A program made the position numbers and the translations under genes. Source: Zoroaster sp. YZ-2022 (Eukaryota; Echinodermata; Asteroidea; Forcipulatida; Zoroasteridae). Taken from it: 64,000 nucleotides of DNA. The first letter of the stretch is position 1, and every line of letters starts with the position of its first letter. The notes under the pieces are model-generated. The model did no database searches, had not been told where the DNA came from, and worked only from the letters and a program-made list of their open reading frames with translations. Location: positions 5,683,855 to 5,747,854 of the forward strand of contig CM055819.1 of assembly GCA_029582265.1 (NCBI GenBank). Direction: 5' to 3'. Positions 53,106 to 64,000 of this stretch are shown here, in pieces.

Positions 53106-53265
53106 GGTGTGTGAGGCTAGTCAATGGAAGCCACCCTTACCAACCACACTACTGTAATTTAAGTTAAATAAGGAGATTATCACATATCAGGAATACATAC
53201 GATAGTATCACAAAATTGTAACCAAGTAATTTTCACTGTAGAAGATGAAGTCATGTCAAGTAGAG

Positions 53266-53537
53266 GTGTGTGATTTGACAAAAGTCAAAAATCCTGAAAA
53301 ATGGGCAGCAGGCCTGGGTCTCCCTTTGGTCTAGAGGACAAAGCCCCCTGAACCTCCTGGATGTTTTATAATTTTGGAGAATTTACAGACTCTCCATATC
53401 TCCACAAATAAAAAAACTAGAGATTTGGACACAATACAGGCTACTCCTTGGTGGCTACTTCTCTTCTTTTAAGAAAATATTGAGGCAAAGGGAGTTTTGT
53501 AAAAAAATCCTGAAAATCCTAGAAATCACAAGTCTGT
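53266..53537 (+). mobile_element. Fam7 repeat
   Basis: GTGTGTGATTTGACAAAAGT through CCTAGAAATCACAAGTCTG; lies just upstream of the TECPR1 start region. Confidence 0.8.
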
Positions 53538-53739
53538 AAGTAATTTTTTTCAAGTTCTAAATCAAGTCACTTCAAAGTGATTTTATCCAAGTCCCACTGG
53601 CGACTTTTGTCCTGGTTTTGTGAGAGCAGGTCTAAAATGACTTATGCCAATACTTTACCTTGGGTTGGGATAATATAACTAACTCCTGAGGACGATCAGA
53701 GCATACTGATCGAAACGTTGAGTTGTACCTCCAGTTCTT

Positions 53740-53932
53740 GGGCATGGAATCAGAGTGCCAGTTTTAGATTAACTCAGTGACTGAAAATAATACCCCACAT
53801 GACAAGTTCATGTTACCGTTGCTGCTGCATAAATGAGCCAGTAATTTTCAGTCACTGTGTTCATCTTGAACTAGGACACCGATTCCATGCCCTGTTGAAA
53901 GTCTGCTCTGATCGTGATGACAATGCCCCTTT
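53740..53932. mobile_element. Fam9 foldback, joined to a Fam2 scrap
   Basis: 53684-53738 is Fam2 (GAGGACGATCAGAGCATACT..CCAGTTCTT). Fam9 follows: GGGCATGGAATCAGAGTGCC to CTGATCGTGATGACAATGCC. Confidence 0.78.
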
Positions 53933-54310
53933 ATTAACTCAAAACACAAAGGAAATACATTTGTAATGTTTGTTCCTGTAGTTGCATCCATGACGTACTG
54001 TACATTACAGTGTAACAGGAAGTCAATTGGGTTGTACATGGACTTTACAAATGAAATGGTAAACAGGAAACACAACCGAAAATAATGTTATGAATGATAC
54101 CTAATAACATTATTTATATCGTATGGTACCCCGACTTCACCCGATAATAATGTGCACATACCGTTCCCTTCTTTTATTTTTTTTTTTTTTTACAAAACGC
54201 ACCTATACATTTCCACCTACGATTACTCAACCATCACACCCTCTTTCACTTAATAAACAATTTTGCCCCATCAAAAACATGGTGTACATTACCTTGACAG
54301 GATTTAATGC

Positions 54311-54774
<464 letters not shown>

Positions 54775-57040
54775 CAAGCTAAGACATAGGTCCCATGTGC
54801 TAGGTAATTCAAGTCAAGCACATAACACTTATCTTTGGAATAGTATGAGTTCCTGGGCTAGGGTTTACCACAGTGTTTCTGGTTCACACACCAAGAACCC
54901 TTGTTTACAGGTTTCCTCTGGTTTCCGAGCTACCGTGCTTAAGTGTACTTTTGGAAAGAATGTAGAATACAACCGCCACTTTTCTATCAAAATATGACAA
55001 CTATCACAGATCTTCTTTTAAAAGATGATAGAGGGCACACTTAAAGAGAGGAAAGTGTAGTCAAGTGAGGATTGGAAACGATATTTTGGGAGATTTTGAG
55101 CAATGAATGTATGCACATCCAGTGAGATGTTGCAACTATAATACCCTATTTTAAATTTTTTTCCTCCAAATTTGTCAAGTTATACATCAAATTGAAGCTC
55201 TAGTTGAGAGAAGATCAACGATGCAATTTGTTTTTGAATAACTCTGTCAGTTCTTGAGATATGACCTTTAAAATTTGTAAAATCGTTACTTCGTGTGCCG
55301 CTAATTTGACCATCAAAGCATTTATGGTAACTCATTTCACAAAAATTACACAAAAATGTTAAGTTATACATCAAACTGAAGCTATTATGTGAGGAATTCA
55401 ATGGTGTTTTTTTTCTTTTTTCTAATATTTAGGTCATTTAGTTCTTGAGATATTGGCTGTTGAACTTGGAAAAGTTGTGAGATTTAAGCAATAAATTAGA
55501 AATTAACAAGTGTGACTTGGAGCACTGTTTTATATTTTAAATTAATTTTTTTTATAGAATATAAAAATAAAAATAAAAAATAATAATAAAGTGTTAAGTC
55601 CAATCATTACAGGCCCAGTTAAATGAAAAAAATAATTTAAAAGGTTACACTTCATTGTTAAATATTAACCATGCAATGCATCAATCATTTGGGCGGATGA
55701 ATACTGTACAACAGTAACAATATCTGAACATGAACTTGAATATTCCTCTGAGACCATATATACGTACATACATGACATATCCGCCATCATCGCGTAACAA
55801 CTGGCCATGTTGATATGACCCCAGAAATACCCTTTTCGCGAGAGTTTGCGATAATTTTCACAGACAGTTTGTGTTTATATTGCTCAAAAACAGTCCAGAT
55901 AATGTTGAAATCTGCATTGACAAAATGTGTCTGTTGATTTAATATAAATCTGAACACTTTTTATTTCAAAATCTTACATTTTTTGGACTAAAAATGCCGT
56001 AAAGTTAACAAATTCAAATACTTTTCCTCCATTCAAAATGGCTTGGTATATCAAAGTGATCATGTTTCACGCATTGACCCTTCAACTTTTATCAAAATAT
56101 CGAAGAATCTCACGAATTTTTGTTTTTTTCAACGAGACCTCAAAACCTGGATCCAGTGTCAAAAGTGAGGTCAAACCGGCAATCTGTTGGAGTCGCAAAC
56201 CAAAAAGTCGTCCTCAAAACCATGCATATTTCTGGACAAATATCTCACAAATTATCTTGTGGATGTCTTAAATTAAAGAGTATGTATATTATACTACATT
56301 ATCTGTGACTCTTGTGGGAGGTTTTAAGACCGTTTAGCTTCTACGGATTTCAGAATTTCTATTTTTTTTACGTGGTGGCACAGAGGCAAATGTGTTAACT
56401 CACGTCTGGGTGTTATAGCATGGAGGTAGAACTACCTCATGATGGACTCCATGGTTATACTAGCTAGATGTTGGCCATTTTGTCGTCTGCTAAAAACACA
56501 TGCTTACGCTAGACGTCATTGTGCACAAGTGACGGTTGGGTTTGACATTATTTCCGTATTTTTGAGGAATATTTTGTTTCATTACCAGAAATGTATAAAA
56601 AATAATAATGCAAAGGTTTTACATTAATAAATAGATTGTCCGTAAACTGGGCGCACCACCTGCCCACCAAGAGAGATACGGAGATCCGGGAGTGACTGGA
56701 TCATCATGTGCGTCGACGTTCAGGCAAAACGTAAATAGACCTGGCGTTAAACACTCACTCCATTGACTCCAATATGTATCACTTTATTTAATAATTGCAT
56801 GTCTGGTGTGAAGACAACAACAAGAGAAAAAGGAACAAAATAATTAAAGCTTTTAAAAGTTATTATTTTAACTTCATAGGCCTACCTGAAATTGTTTGTA
56901 ACGTCGATGGACATCCATCCGATAAAGTTCATATATCCGGTGAACTTTGAACCAATTGACAACAAGGTCAAGGCTGGGTCATATGGTCACGTGGATTCAC
57001 AAAATAATTATCGTTGGTAACCCGTGCTCTCTGCACACTG
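54775..57040. other. Intergenic region, largely unassigned
   Basis: 54780-54960 resembles the alternative SINE body (CTTGTTTACAGGTTTCCTCT, GTGCTTAAGTGTRCTTTTG). 55174 and 55347 carry a diverged direct repeat (AAGTTATACATCAAAYTGAA). No exon or promoter motif I can support. Confidence 0.45.
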
Positions 57041-57049
57041 TATGTACAG

Positions 57050-57225
57050 AAGGTACGTATAGCTGCGAAGCAGAAAAAATTGCTTACCAGAAAAATTTGC
57101 TAAGCAGATTTATTTCGTTACCAGCCACACTGTCGTACAAAAGTATGCATTTTGGCTGGTAGTCTGTTTTATATTCCTTATCTAAATTATCTGCTTAGCA
57201 GCTCTATGAAATTGGGCCCTCCCCG
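57050..57225. mobile_element. Fam13 repeat, full palindrome
   Basis: AGCTGCGAAGCAGAAAAAAT at the left, ATCTGCTTAGCAGCTCTATG then AAATTGGGCCC at the right. Confidence 0.72.
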
Positions 57226-58480
57226 GCCGGCCCCCTATACAAAGTACAACAGTCAACAGGCAATCGATTACATTACGTGAATTAATCACGTGCATGTGAT
57301 CGTGAATCATGCATTGCAGTGTTAACGTTAGTGAACTGTCATTTTGTATTGCGTACCTACCTTTTTATTTGAACAAAACGTTAATAAATTAATCAATAGT
57401 AAAATGGTTATCACGAGACTGACTCTTGACAGTTGAAGCCACTGATGAACGTCTAACGGTAACGTTACTGTAGCTGTGACTTGGTAAAAAATAAAATATG
57501 TTTTGCTTTGTTAATGTTATTTTTTGTATAAAGTTAGGGCCTACTAGTACTACTACTACTAGTACTAGGCCTACTTACTACATTTAACGTTAACTGTTGT
57601 TAAGTTAAACATGATGATTGATGATGTTATAAACAGGGGAATGAATGTCGTGTCCGACCGCCACTTTTTAAGGGGTTTTTGGGAATTTATTTTGCAACCA
57701 CTATGACTGGTATTTACTAGGCCTACTACTACTAGTATTTATTAGGGCAGGCCTACTAACCAGTTAAAAAAATGATTCCAGTGATTTTTGGGGGTAGGCC
57801 TACAGAAGGTGAAAACTAACCTTTAAAATCCACTTTTATGATGGTTTTCTGACTTTTTTTCCCTTCTAAAAAAATCCACTGCGCATGTACAAATACAATC
57901 AACAATGACCATGTTGATGGTCACAGTAACGGGGGAGTTGACAAGATCAGATTGACATGACTGAGGAAGTCATCGTAGGAGGATAGGATACCAAAAATGC
58001 CTGATTTTTCATGAAATAAATATCCTGGAATAATTTGAAGTATATGGTGTATATGGTGGACATATACTATATGTCCACCATATGTTCTCCACCTTACTAG
58101 GTAGGTAAGATTACATTATTGGTTGTAATGAGAAAAAGTGGCGGTCGGATATGACATTCTACCCGCAATATGATACATACAAATTGTGGCGTGAAATTAT
58201 TGCATATATATCTGTCATCTAATTAACACAAATATAATAATTCCCGAATCGTGCAAATCCCTAATTTGTGCAGCATCATGAGGAGCGCAATCTCGAGATT
58301 GAGCACGCAATCTCAATGATTGTGCTGAACTTTGCTCAATCTGCAGATTGCGCAAATCCATAGATTGCGCTCAACAGTGCTTAATACTGGTGATAATTAT
58401 TGCTATTACAAGATGTAGGTCTAGGTCTACTTCTACTGACATTAACTGTGTGAGTACTAGTAGGGCCTACTACTCAGTAC
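57226..58480. other. Intergenic region with CTA/GTA tracts and GCGCAATCT motifs
   Basis: CTACTAGTACTACTACTACT near 57540, and similar GGCCTACTA motifs at 57718 and 58465. 58290-58375 repeats GCGCAATCT/AGATTGCGC several times in both orientations. It may contain the promoters and noncoding first exons of both divergent genes; not demonstrable here. Confidence 0.4.
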
Positions 58481-58482
58481 TA

Positions 58483-59331
58483 GCCCTAACTCCCTAGGTC
58501 CATTTGCTTACACCATAGAGCTTACACGTAACCTGAATCCTCCAAAATCCTTCAGTAGTAAAGCAATAATAAATAAACGGGTATTTATATAGCACCTTAA
58601 CAAGATCAAAGTGCTTAACAGATCAAGAAAGAAAGAAAACCTAGCAATGGCTACAAAGGAAATAAGAAGAGAAAGGTTTTGAGAAGTTTTCTAAAAATCT
58701 GGATTGAAGAAGAATTTCTGATGTGAACAGGGAGTTTGTTCCATTCCTTAGGGCCAGCTATGGCAAAAGCCTTGTCACCAGTTTTGTGTGATTTTTATAT
58801 TAACATATAAACGGGATGTATAAGATGAAGACCGAAGCCCCTCCCTACCTGGGACATAAGAGGACAGTAGGTCAGTCAGGTAGGGAGGAGCTACGCCATG
58901 CAAGCACAATGACCACTACCATTGTATGCAGATGACATGTATTCACATTTCACACATGTGTTGCTTATCCGTGATACATGTACTTGGCCCAGGGCCAGGG
59001 AACCCTCCCTGCATGCATGGAGCAATAAACAGTGTCCGCTGACCCAAGCACTGACCTTGCAATCACTACAACAAACATGGATGTACATGTACCATGGAGG
59101 AAGGAAGGCAAGTATGCCTAATAACCTCAATCCTCCAAAATCATTTTTTTGGACAGACCAACATGTACCATGTAACCTCAATCCTCCATTTTCATCCAGT
59201 GTCAAATATAGCCTGATAACCTCAATCCTCCATAATCCACCAAGCAAATAATCACATCTGCCCCTCAATCCTTCAAAATCCTACACTTTGGCAAAGAGGA
59301 TTTTTCAGGATTTGGAAAGGTTAGGGTCTAA
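58483..59331 (-). mobile_element. Fam5 element interrupted by another repeat
   Basis: CCCTAACTCCCTAGGTCCAT at the left, GATTTGGAAAGGTTAGGG at the right. At 58566-58880 an unrelated repeat begins (AAACGGGTATTTATATAGCA) with text similar to 25020-25070. Confidence 0.78.
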
Positions 59332-59583
59332 GACTAACTGTAAATATTGTAACGGTCTGATTCGACCCAATGACAAGACCTTTGAGATACAGTAACTGCA
59401 ACTATAATACTACTAGTACTGTTATGAGCAAACTGAGACAGTGCGCACTGTGAGTCAACAAATATATATGACTCAAGCAAAGTTGAATTTGATGTTTATT
59501 TCATTCTCGTTTTGTTTTTTTACAGTGAATAAAATCTGTAGCAGTGCATTCTTCCCCCAAGGACTGACGGTGAAATTTCATCA

Positions 59584-59752
59584 ATGTCGAATCCAATCAA
59601 CGCCGCAAAGGGCGAGCAGCCCCCAGCTTATAGCCCTCCAACTGGCCAAGCTTATGTGCCGCCTCCAGGCGGCCAGGCCTATGGGCCGCCCCATGGGCCG
59701 CCCCATGGGCCGCCCCAGCCTGTAAGCTACCCATCTGGACCAGGCTACCAAG
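59584..59752 (+). CDS. First coding exon of a BRI3/LITAF-like proline-rich protein
   Basis: An ATG opens 56 residues: MSNPINAAKGEQPPAYSPPT, then a Gly/Pro/Tyr/His-rich stretch with three GPPH-type repeats, ending SGPGYQ. A good acceptor (TTTTTTTACAG) ends at 59525 and a donor (CAAG|GTACTT) follows at 59753, so the exon is probably 59526-59752 and ends in phase 1. PPAY is a WW-domain ligand motif found in the N-termini of BRI3, LITAF and related small endolysosomal membrane proteins. Human BRI3 has RPPAY near its start and lies head-to-head with TECPR1. The membrane and Cys-rich exons were not found by 64000, so the family call rests on a low-complexity N-terminus plus neighbourhood. A PLSCR, annexin or ALG-2-like N-terminus is also possible. 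Confidence 0.5.
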
Positions 59753-59883
59753 GTACTTTTGGTTTTGTTTTGATGTAGGCATTTAAGTGTCCCATTGGAG
59801 ATGAATAATCTCTGTGTTTAAATTGTTCACTTCCTTGGAGAATGGAAGTTAACAAAGGAATAAAGAGGTTGTGGCATGGTCTT

Positions 59884-59975
59884 CACCACAGGATAAAGAC
59901 CGAGGGTCATGGCCACAGGATAAAGACCGAGGGTCATGGCCACAGGATAAAGACCGAGGGTCATGGCCACAGGAC
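59884..59975 (+). repeat. 27-bp tandem repeat, 3 units
   Basis: CACAGGATAAAGACCGAGGG plus TCATGGC repeats perfectly, followed by CACAGGACCGAG. Confidence 0.93.
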
Positions 59976-59988
59976 CGAGCCGATTAAA

Positions 59989-60325
59989 TTAACCCAAATC
60001 CCCGAGCTATTTTGGCTAAGAACCTTCCTGAATCTGCCAAAATCCAATACCATGCAGTAACACTACCACCCAACTGTTGGACTTAGCTGGAATTGGGACA
60101 CCCGGCCCCATGCAAAGTATCCCTGTCTGGGCTATACAGTACTGAGTCCATCAAAATCCAACACCACGCAGTAACACTACCACCCAACTGTTGGACTTAG
60201 GTGGAATTGGGACACCCGGCCCCATGTAAAGTATTCCTGTCAGGGCTATACAGTACTGAGCCCATCGAGATACAACAAACCCTGATGTTGGAGTTTGAAT
60301 GGTATGGGGTGGTCAGGGTTAGAGA
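59989..60325. mobile_element. Fam6 element with internal duplication
   Basis: TTAACCCAAATCCCCGAGCT at the left, GGGGTGGTCAGGGTTAG at the right. ACTACCACCCAACTGTTGGA occurs twice, 114-115 bp apart. Confidence 0.72.
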
Positions 60326-60414
60326 TGTTACTTAAAGAAATATTGCCTGTGTTTGGGCCAATTTGACAGTAAAAAATAGATTTAAATGTTGAATTGTTAT
60401 TTTACTGGGGTTGT

Positions 60415-60768
60415 GGAGTGTCGTGGCCGAGCGGTCTAGCTTACCGGACTCAAGTTCTGGTGTTAGCAGCAGAATGTGGGTTCGAATCCCGGCCGTGACA
60501 TTTGTGTCCTTGAGCAAGACACTTGACCATAATTGCATCTCTCCACCCAGGGGTTAAATGGGTACCTGTGAGGGCAGAGTTGGTTGATTAGCCCTATATG
60601 CGCTGTAATGGCAGCAATTGAGCTGTATACTCCCCAGGGAGCTGAAATGGTTTCAGGAATGATTTATGATCCTTATGAGCAGGGGTAATAATATGCGCCT
60701 TGAGCACCACTCAGTTGGTGGATACGTGCGCTATATAAGTCCACACATTATTATTATTATCATTATTA
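60415..60768 (+). mobile_element. tRNA-Leu-derived SINE, full length
   Basis: GAGTGTCGTGGCCGAGCGGT head with GACTCAAGTTCTGG, B box GGGTTCGAATCCC, and a GTCCACACATTATTATTA tail. Confidence 0.92.
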
Positions 60769-61283
60769 AGGAAGTTACAAGCTTTCATTTGAGACATTGA
60801 GTGAAAAAAATAATCAAGGATTAGTACCAGTAAAATAAAAACTCAAATTAATAAAATGCTGGCCCACTGTTTTAATCTTCAGCTCATGCTAAAGTTTCTT
60901 GTATGGAAAAAGCTGAGGGTGTGTCATTTGCTTTTTAAATTCTATTATTTGGGTCTCTTGAGCGGGTGATATTTCTTGAAGTTTAAAGCAAACAAATAAA
61001 AAACAGGTTCTAGTTTCTGGCCTCTGCATGTATCGCCTAAGACCTGCCCATTTTTATTTTTATTAGCTGTTTCGTAGCGAAGCGCAGCGAAACAGCTATT
61101 GTTTTTGTTAAAGTTTTTTTTCTTTCTTTTTTTTCTTTTTCTTTTTCAGCGCTTTCCGTACCGGAAGTGCATTGCAATAACACATGTTTCATTCTGAACG
61201 CCATTTTGCAGTGTTCCATAAATGCGATTGCAATGAAACTTAAGGGGACCAAAGGCAATAGTGCAATAGTGTGCATATTGCAA

Positions 61284-61945
61284 TGACGTCATAATTACGT
61301 CATCAGGTGTCAAGTTACACTAAATCAAAGATTAATAATGAAAAACATTAAACAATTAATAACTCCTGAACCACATATGCTATCAATTTCATCTATGTGG
61401 CATATTGTAGGTCGTTACCCACTCCGTATTTCGTTCACAGATATGACCCCATTTTGACCTTAGCTTCCGGTCCAAACCGGAAGTTCAAGTTTAAAGAGCT
61501 CTACAGCCAATATGATAAAAAATAATGCTATGATTTCAGTGTATGTAATCATCAGTAGGGTGTACTCGTTTGGATAGTAGGTATGATGACGTCATCATAT
61601 GCAAGAGCGCCCTCTAGCGACAGGTTTAAAAAGACGTTATTTTCACATGTACACTTGCCAATGTCACATTACCACAAATGATATGTCATATTGTAGCTTA
61701 TGAATAAACTTAAATATCAAAATAAATTACGTCATTATGACATCATCAGGTGTCAAGTTACACTAAGTTAAAGATTAATATTGAAAAACTATTTAAAAAT
61801 TTATAACTTTTGAACCACAATAGCTATAATTATGATCTTTGAGCCATATTGTAGGCCGTTACCCACTTCACAATTCGTGCAAATATGACCTTATTGTGAC
61901 GTTTGCTTCCGGTCGAAACCAGAAGTTCAAATATAGCAATATTGT
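61284..61945 (+). repeat. About 200-bp diverged direct repeat, 450 bp apart
   Basis: CATCAGGTGTCAAGTTACAC, CATATTGTAGGYCGTTACCC and GCTTCCGGTCSAAACC recur in the same order at 61300 and 61743 onward, inside the 2.4-kb insertion. Confidence 0.82.
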
Positions 61946-62410
61946 TAGAGCTCTAAAGATACCGTGTGCAGAGAAAACAATTACACACGGCTGGCTCCGA
62001 GTTTTGCATGAAATAGCGCCTCTTCTGGTTGATCGTCATTGTATTGGTTACAACAATTTTTGTGTCATGTAATTACACTCAAGCCACCTCCTTTTAATAG
62101 TGTTTGTTCTTGTCTTTAAAACCCCTTTCGAATACCCATTTAATTGCTAAGTTTCAATAAATCAAGGAGCTGTGTTCAACGACTTTGTAATATCTTTCTT
62201 GTTGGTTTAGATTTAAATTTTATATTTAAAAATATCATAACTCAGTTACACTTTTGATTTTTACAAAATGTACATCATCAGAAGTAAGTCCTGTTTTGCA
62301 TGGAATTGCCTTTTTGTTAAACTGCACATATGGGAAGATGAAATTTAATTACATACATTTGAAGCAACTTTCTACTTTGACTGTGTGAAGTTATTTCTTT
62401 TTCAGAGAAG

Positions 62411-62556
62411 TATTGTACCCCCCCCCCCCCCAGCTCAATGTTGAGTGATTGCATGTAGTCCCAACTTTGTACGCACAGACCATAGAGGTAGGAATAGACA
62501 GCCTAACATACACGCAATCCTCTACAACATTGAGCTGGGGCGCTGGGGTACGGTCG
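62411..62556. repeat. Palindrome with poly-C
   Basis: CCAGCTCAATGTTGAGTGAT at 62430 is roughly the complement of ACAACATTGAGCTGGGGCGC at 62526, and GTACCCC pairs with GGGGTAC at the ends. Confidence 0.75.
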
Positions 62557-63539
62557 ACCGTCAGACCACACTAGGACCGAAGTCCAACTATTGACCCGAA
62601 GCCAACGGATCGTAATAGGGCAGCCCAACAAACAAATGCTTCCCACTGCGCCGGTGACCTCCGTGGGTGAGCGGATGAGCTGTAATGATTCAGTCGTAGT
62701 TAGAATGTCCCGTTTTTATAAGGCCTGACACAATGACTCTCCAATGCATGCCTTCCTTTATTGTCCTAACAGTCTTACATAAGTCTCACACAAGTCTTCC
62801 ATTCTCTCAAAGAAAAGACCTTCAATGTGAAACATCTGTCATTATAGTGGATGCTTGTAAATATTCAAACATTCCTGAGTGCACGATACGGCGCTTTACG
62901 GTGATTGGATGTCACCAGGGTTACGCGAAAACAAACGGTAAAGGTTGACGGTTTACCATTTTGACAGTAATAAAGATTAAAGATTATCAGACCTTTACTT
63001 GAGACGGTTTACCAAATGGTAAACCGTGTGCATGTTTCTAATGGGGTTGTGGTTAAAGTATATGGTAAACCGTTACAAAAAGGGACCAGCCTAGTTCAGA
63101 CAAATACTGCTTATGTTAACTCCCAACGTTTATCTTTAATTTGACACCAGAATTATTGTTATATATTAATTTTAGTACGGGTGGTTTCGTTCAGCTAAAG
63201 GAAAACCACTTTTTTCATGGTTTATCAGAGGAATTGCACGAAAAAAACAGGGTGAAAGATAAGAGATTAAAGTCACCATATACGTATGGTGTTCATTTGC
63301 AGGAGTGCCAACATCATGGCCGGTGTACATTTACAGTTATTGGGGGGAGGGCGCCGATACAGCAAAAGTGGAAGTTAATGTGATAAAAAATAGCGAAACA
63401 GCTGGGTATTCGTTCACGAATACAATTGAGCTCTAGTTTATTTATTTTTTTGCTATGAAACGATGTCCAATTGCCAGCAAAGTTCTGCTAATATAAAAAA
63501 AAAAAAGCTTCAACAAAAACTTAATTTTTTTCTTCAAAT

Positions 63540-63862
63540 AAATTAAAACCCTCCTACAATTAGTGCAATTTTTGAAACAACCCATTCAGGCCACTCCAAG
63601 CCATTAGCTGTTGCCAGTGGCCTCCTATGGTTACCCTTCTGTGCACTGTCACACCATTGAGATTGCAGGGTAAAGTGGTCTCCCATTGATACATTGCAGG
63701 CCATACTAATATGTTCAAACATTTACAGTGGCCTTGGGTGGCACACAGTTGATTTTGTAAGATTACTTGGAAAGGACAGCAGGCTTGTACATGTATGTAC
63801 TGAAGGTTGCTCAAGAACAGAATTTTGTGGAGCGGAGTGACCTCCATGTGTAGGAGGGTTAA
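63540..63862 (-). mobile_element. Fam15 element with CCCTCCTAC ends
   Basis: AAAACCCTCCTACAATTAGT at the left, TGTGTAGGAGGGTTAA at the right; the same terminal 9-mer as Fam3 but a different core. Confidence 0.78.
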
Positions 63863-64000
63863 TGTACATCCATGTTTGTTGTAGTGATTGCAAGGTCAGT
63901 GCTTGGGTCAGTGGACACTGTTTATTGCTCCATGCATGCAGGGAGGGTCCCTGGCCATGTACATGTATCACAGATTAGAAACACATGTGTGCATACATGT
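63861..64000 (+). mobile_element. Fam5 element, cut by window end
   Basis: GTACATCCATGTTTGTTGTA, GTCAGTGGACACTGTTTATT, ACACATGTGTGCATACATGT: the Fam5 core without its left end. Confidence 0.75.

Larger units (their letters stand above)
61066..63436 (+). mobile_element. 2.4-kb insertion into Fam12, Helitron-like right end
   Basis: Fam12 sequence (CTAGTTTCTGGCCTCTGCAT at 61013) stops at about 61065 and resumes at about 63437 (TTGCTATGAAACGATGTCCA). The insert starts TAGCTGTTTCGTAGCGAAGC and ends with hairpin GTATTCGTTCACGAATAC, nine bases, then CTAG before a T, as Helitrons do. AGCTGTTTCG also occurs inverted near both ends, so a TIR element is the alternative. No transposase ORF. Confidence 0.6.

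Noticed and set aside
59753..64000. Second BRI3/LITAF-like exon
   Set aside because: I scanned the plus strand for a Cys-rich/hydrophobic membrane exon in phase 1 and found none; candidate ORFs near 61839 and 62733 lack cysteine pairs, splice context or homology.

Overview
The window is animal (eukaryotic) genomic DNA, AT-rich and very repeat-dense, with no prokaryotic features. I read one complete gene from it: a tectonin beta-propeller repeat-containing protein 1 (TECPR1) orthologue on the minus strand. Its start codon is at 53105 and its stop at 1965. There are 23 coding exons over about 51 kb, and every junction is a phase-compatible GT..AG intron. The predicted protein has 1411 residues. 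Repeat style (tRNA-Leu-like SINEs ending in ATT repeats, many foldback elements) suggests an invertebrate deuterostome, perhaps an echinoderm; this is inference, and no species is claimed. About 6.5 kb upstream, on the plus strand, lies a first coding exon for a Pro/Gly/Tyr-rich N-terminus with a PPAY motif (59584-59752). It fits a BRI3/LITAF-like small membrane protein. TECPR1 and BRI3 are also divergent neighbours in human.

Layout: 1-1964 is the 3' flank/UTR of TECPR1, with SINEs, a foldback, a short TTAA-flanked element and minisatellites. 1965-53105 is TECPR1, with exons in the order 23 to 1 from left to right. 53106-59525 is the divergent intergenic region (SINE, foldbacks, diverged repeats). 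59526-59752 is the BRI3/LITAF-like first exon. 59753-64000 is its first intron, with a 2.4-kb nested insertion.

TECPR1 links damaged lysosomes to ATG5-ATG12 and LC3 lipidation. The gene encodes an N-terminal tectonin propeller plus DysF domain, a long disordered linker (one 1330-bp exon), an ATG5-binding helix, a PH domain, and a second DysF plus tectonin propeller. The equivalent of human DysF W154 and the W-x3-I-x3-L-x2-R ATG5-binding pattern are both present.

The introns are mostly mobile DNA. Family names used here are mine. Fam1: 448-bp near-full-length hairpin with TA target duplication. Fam2: foldback with arms reading GGTGACACCATGTG. Fam3: TTAA-flanked, ends CCCTCCTAC. Fam4, Fam5 and Fam6: TTAA-flanked, ends CCCTAACCCC, CCCTAACTCCCTAGG and CCCTAACCACC. 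Fam7: about 300 bp, ends in CACAGGCCTG. Fam8: hAT-like, ends TAGGGCTGTGC. Fam9: foldback with GTGACTGAAAAT arms. Fam10: source of a 63-bp satellite. Fam11: element carrying an 88-bp tandem array. Fam12-Fam15: smaller families. Several are nested, so relative insertion order can be read directly.
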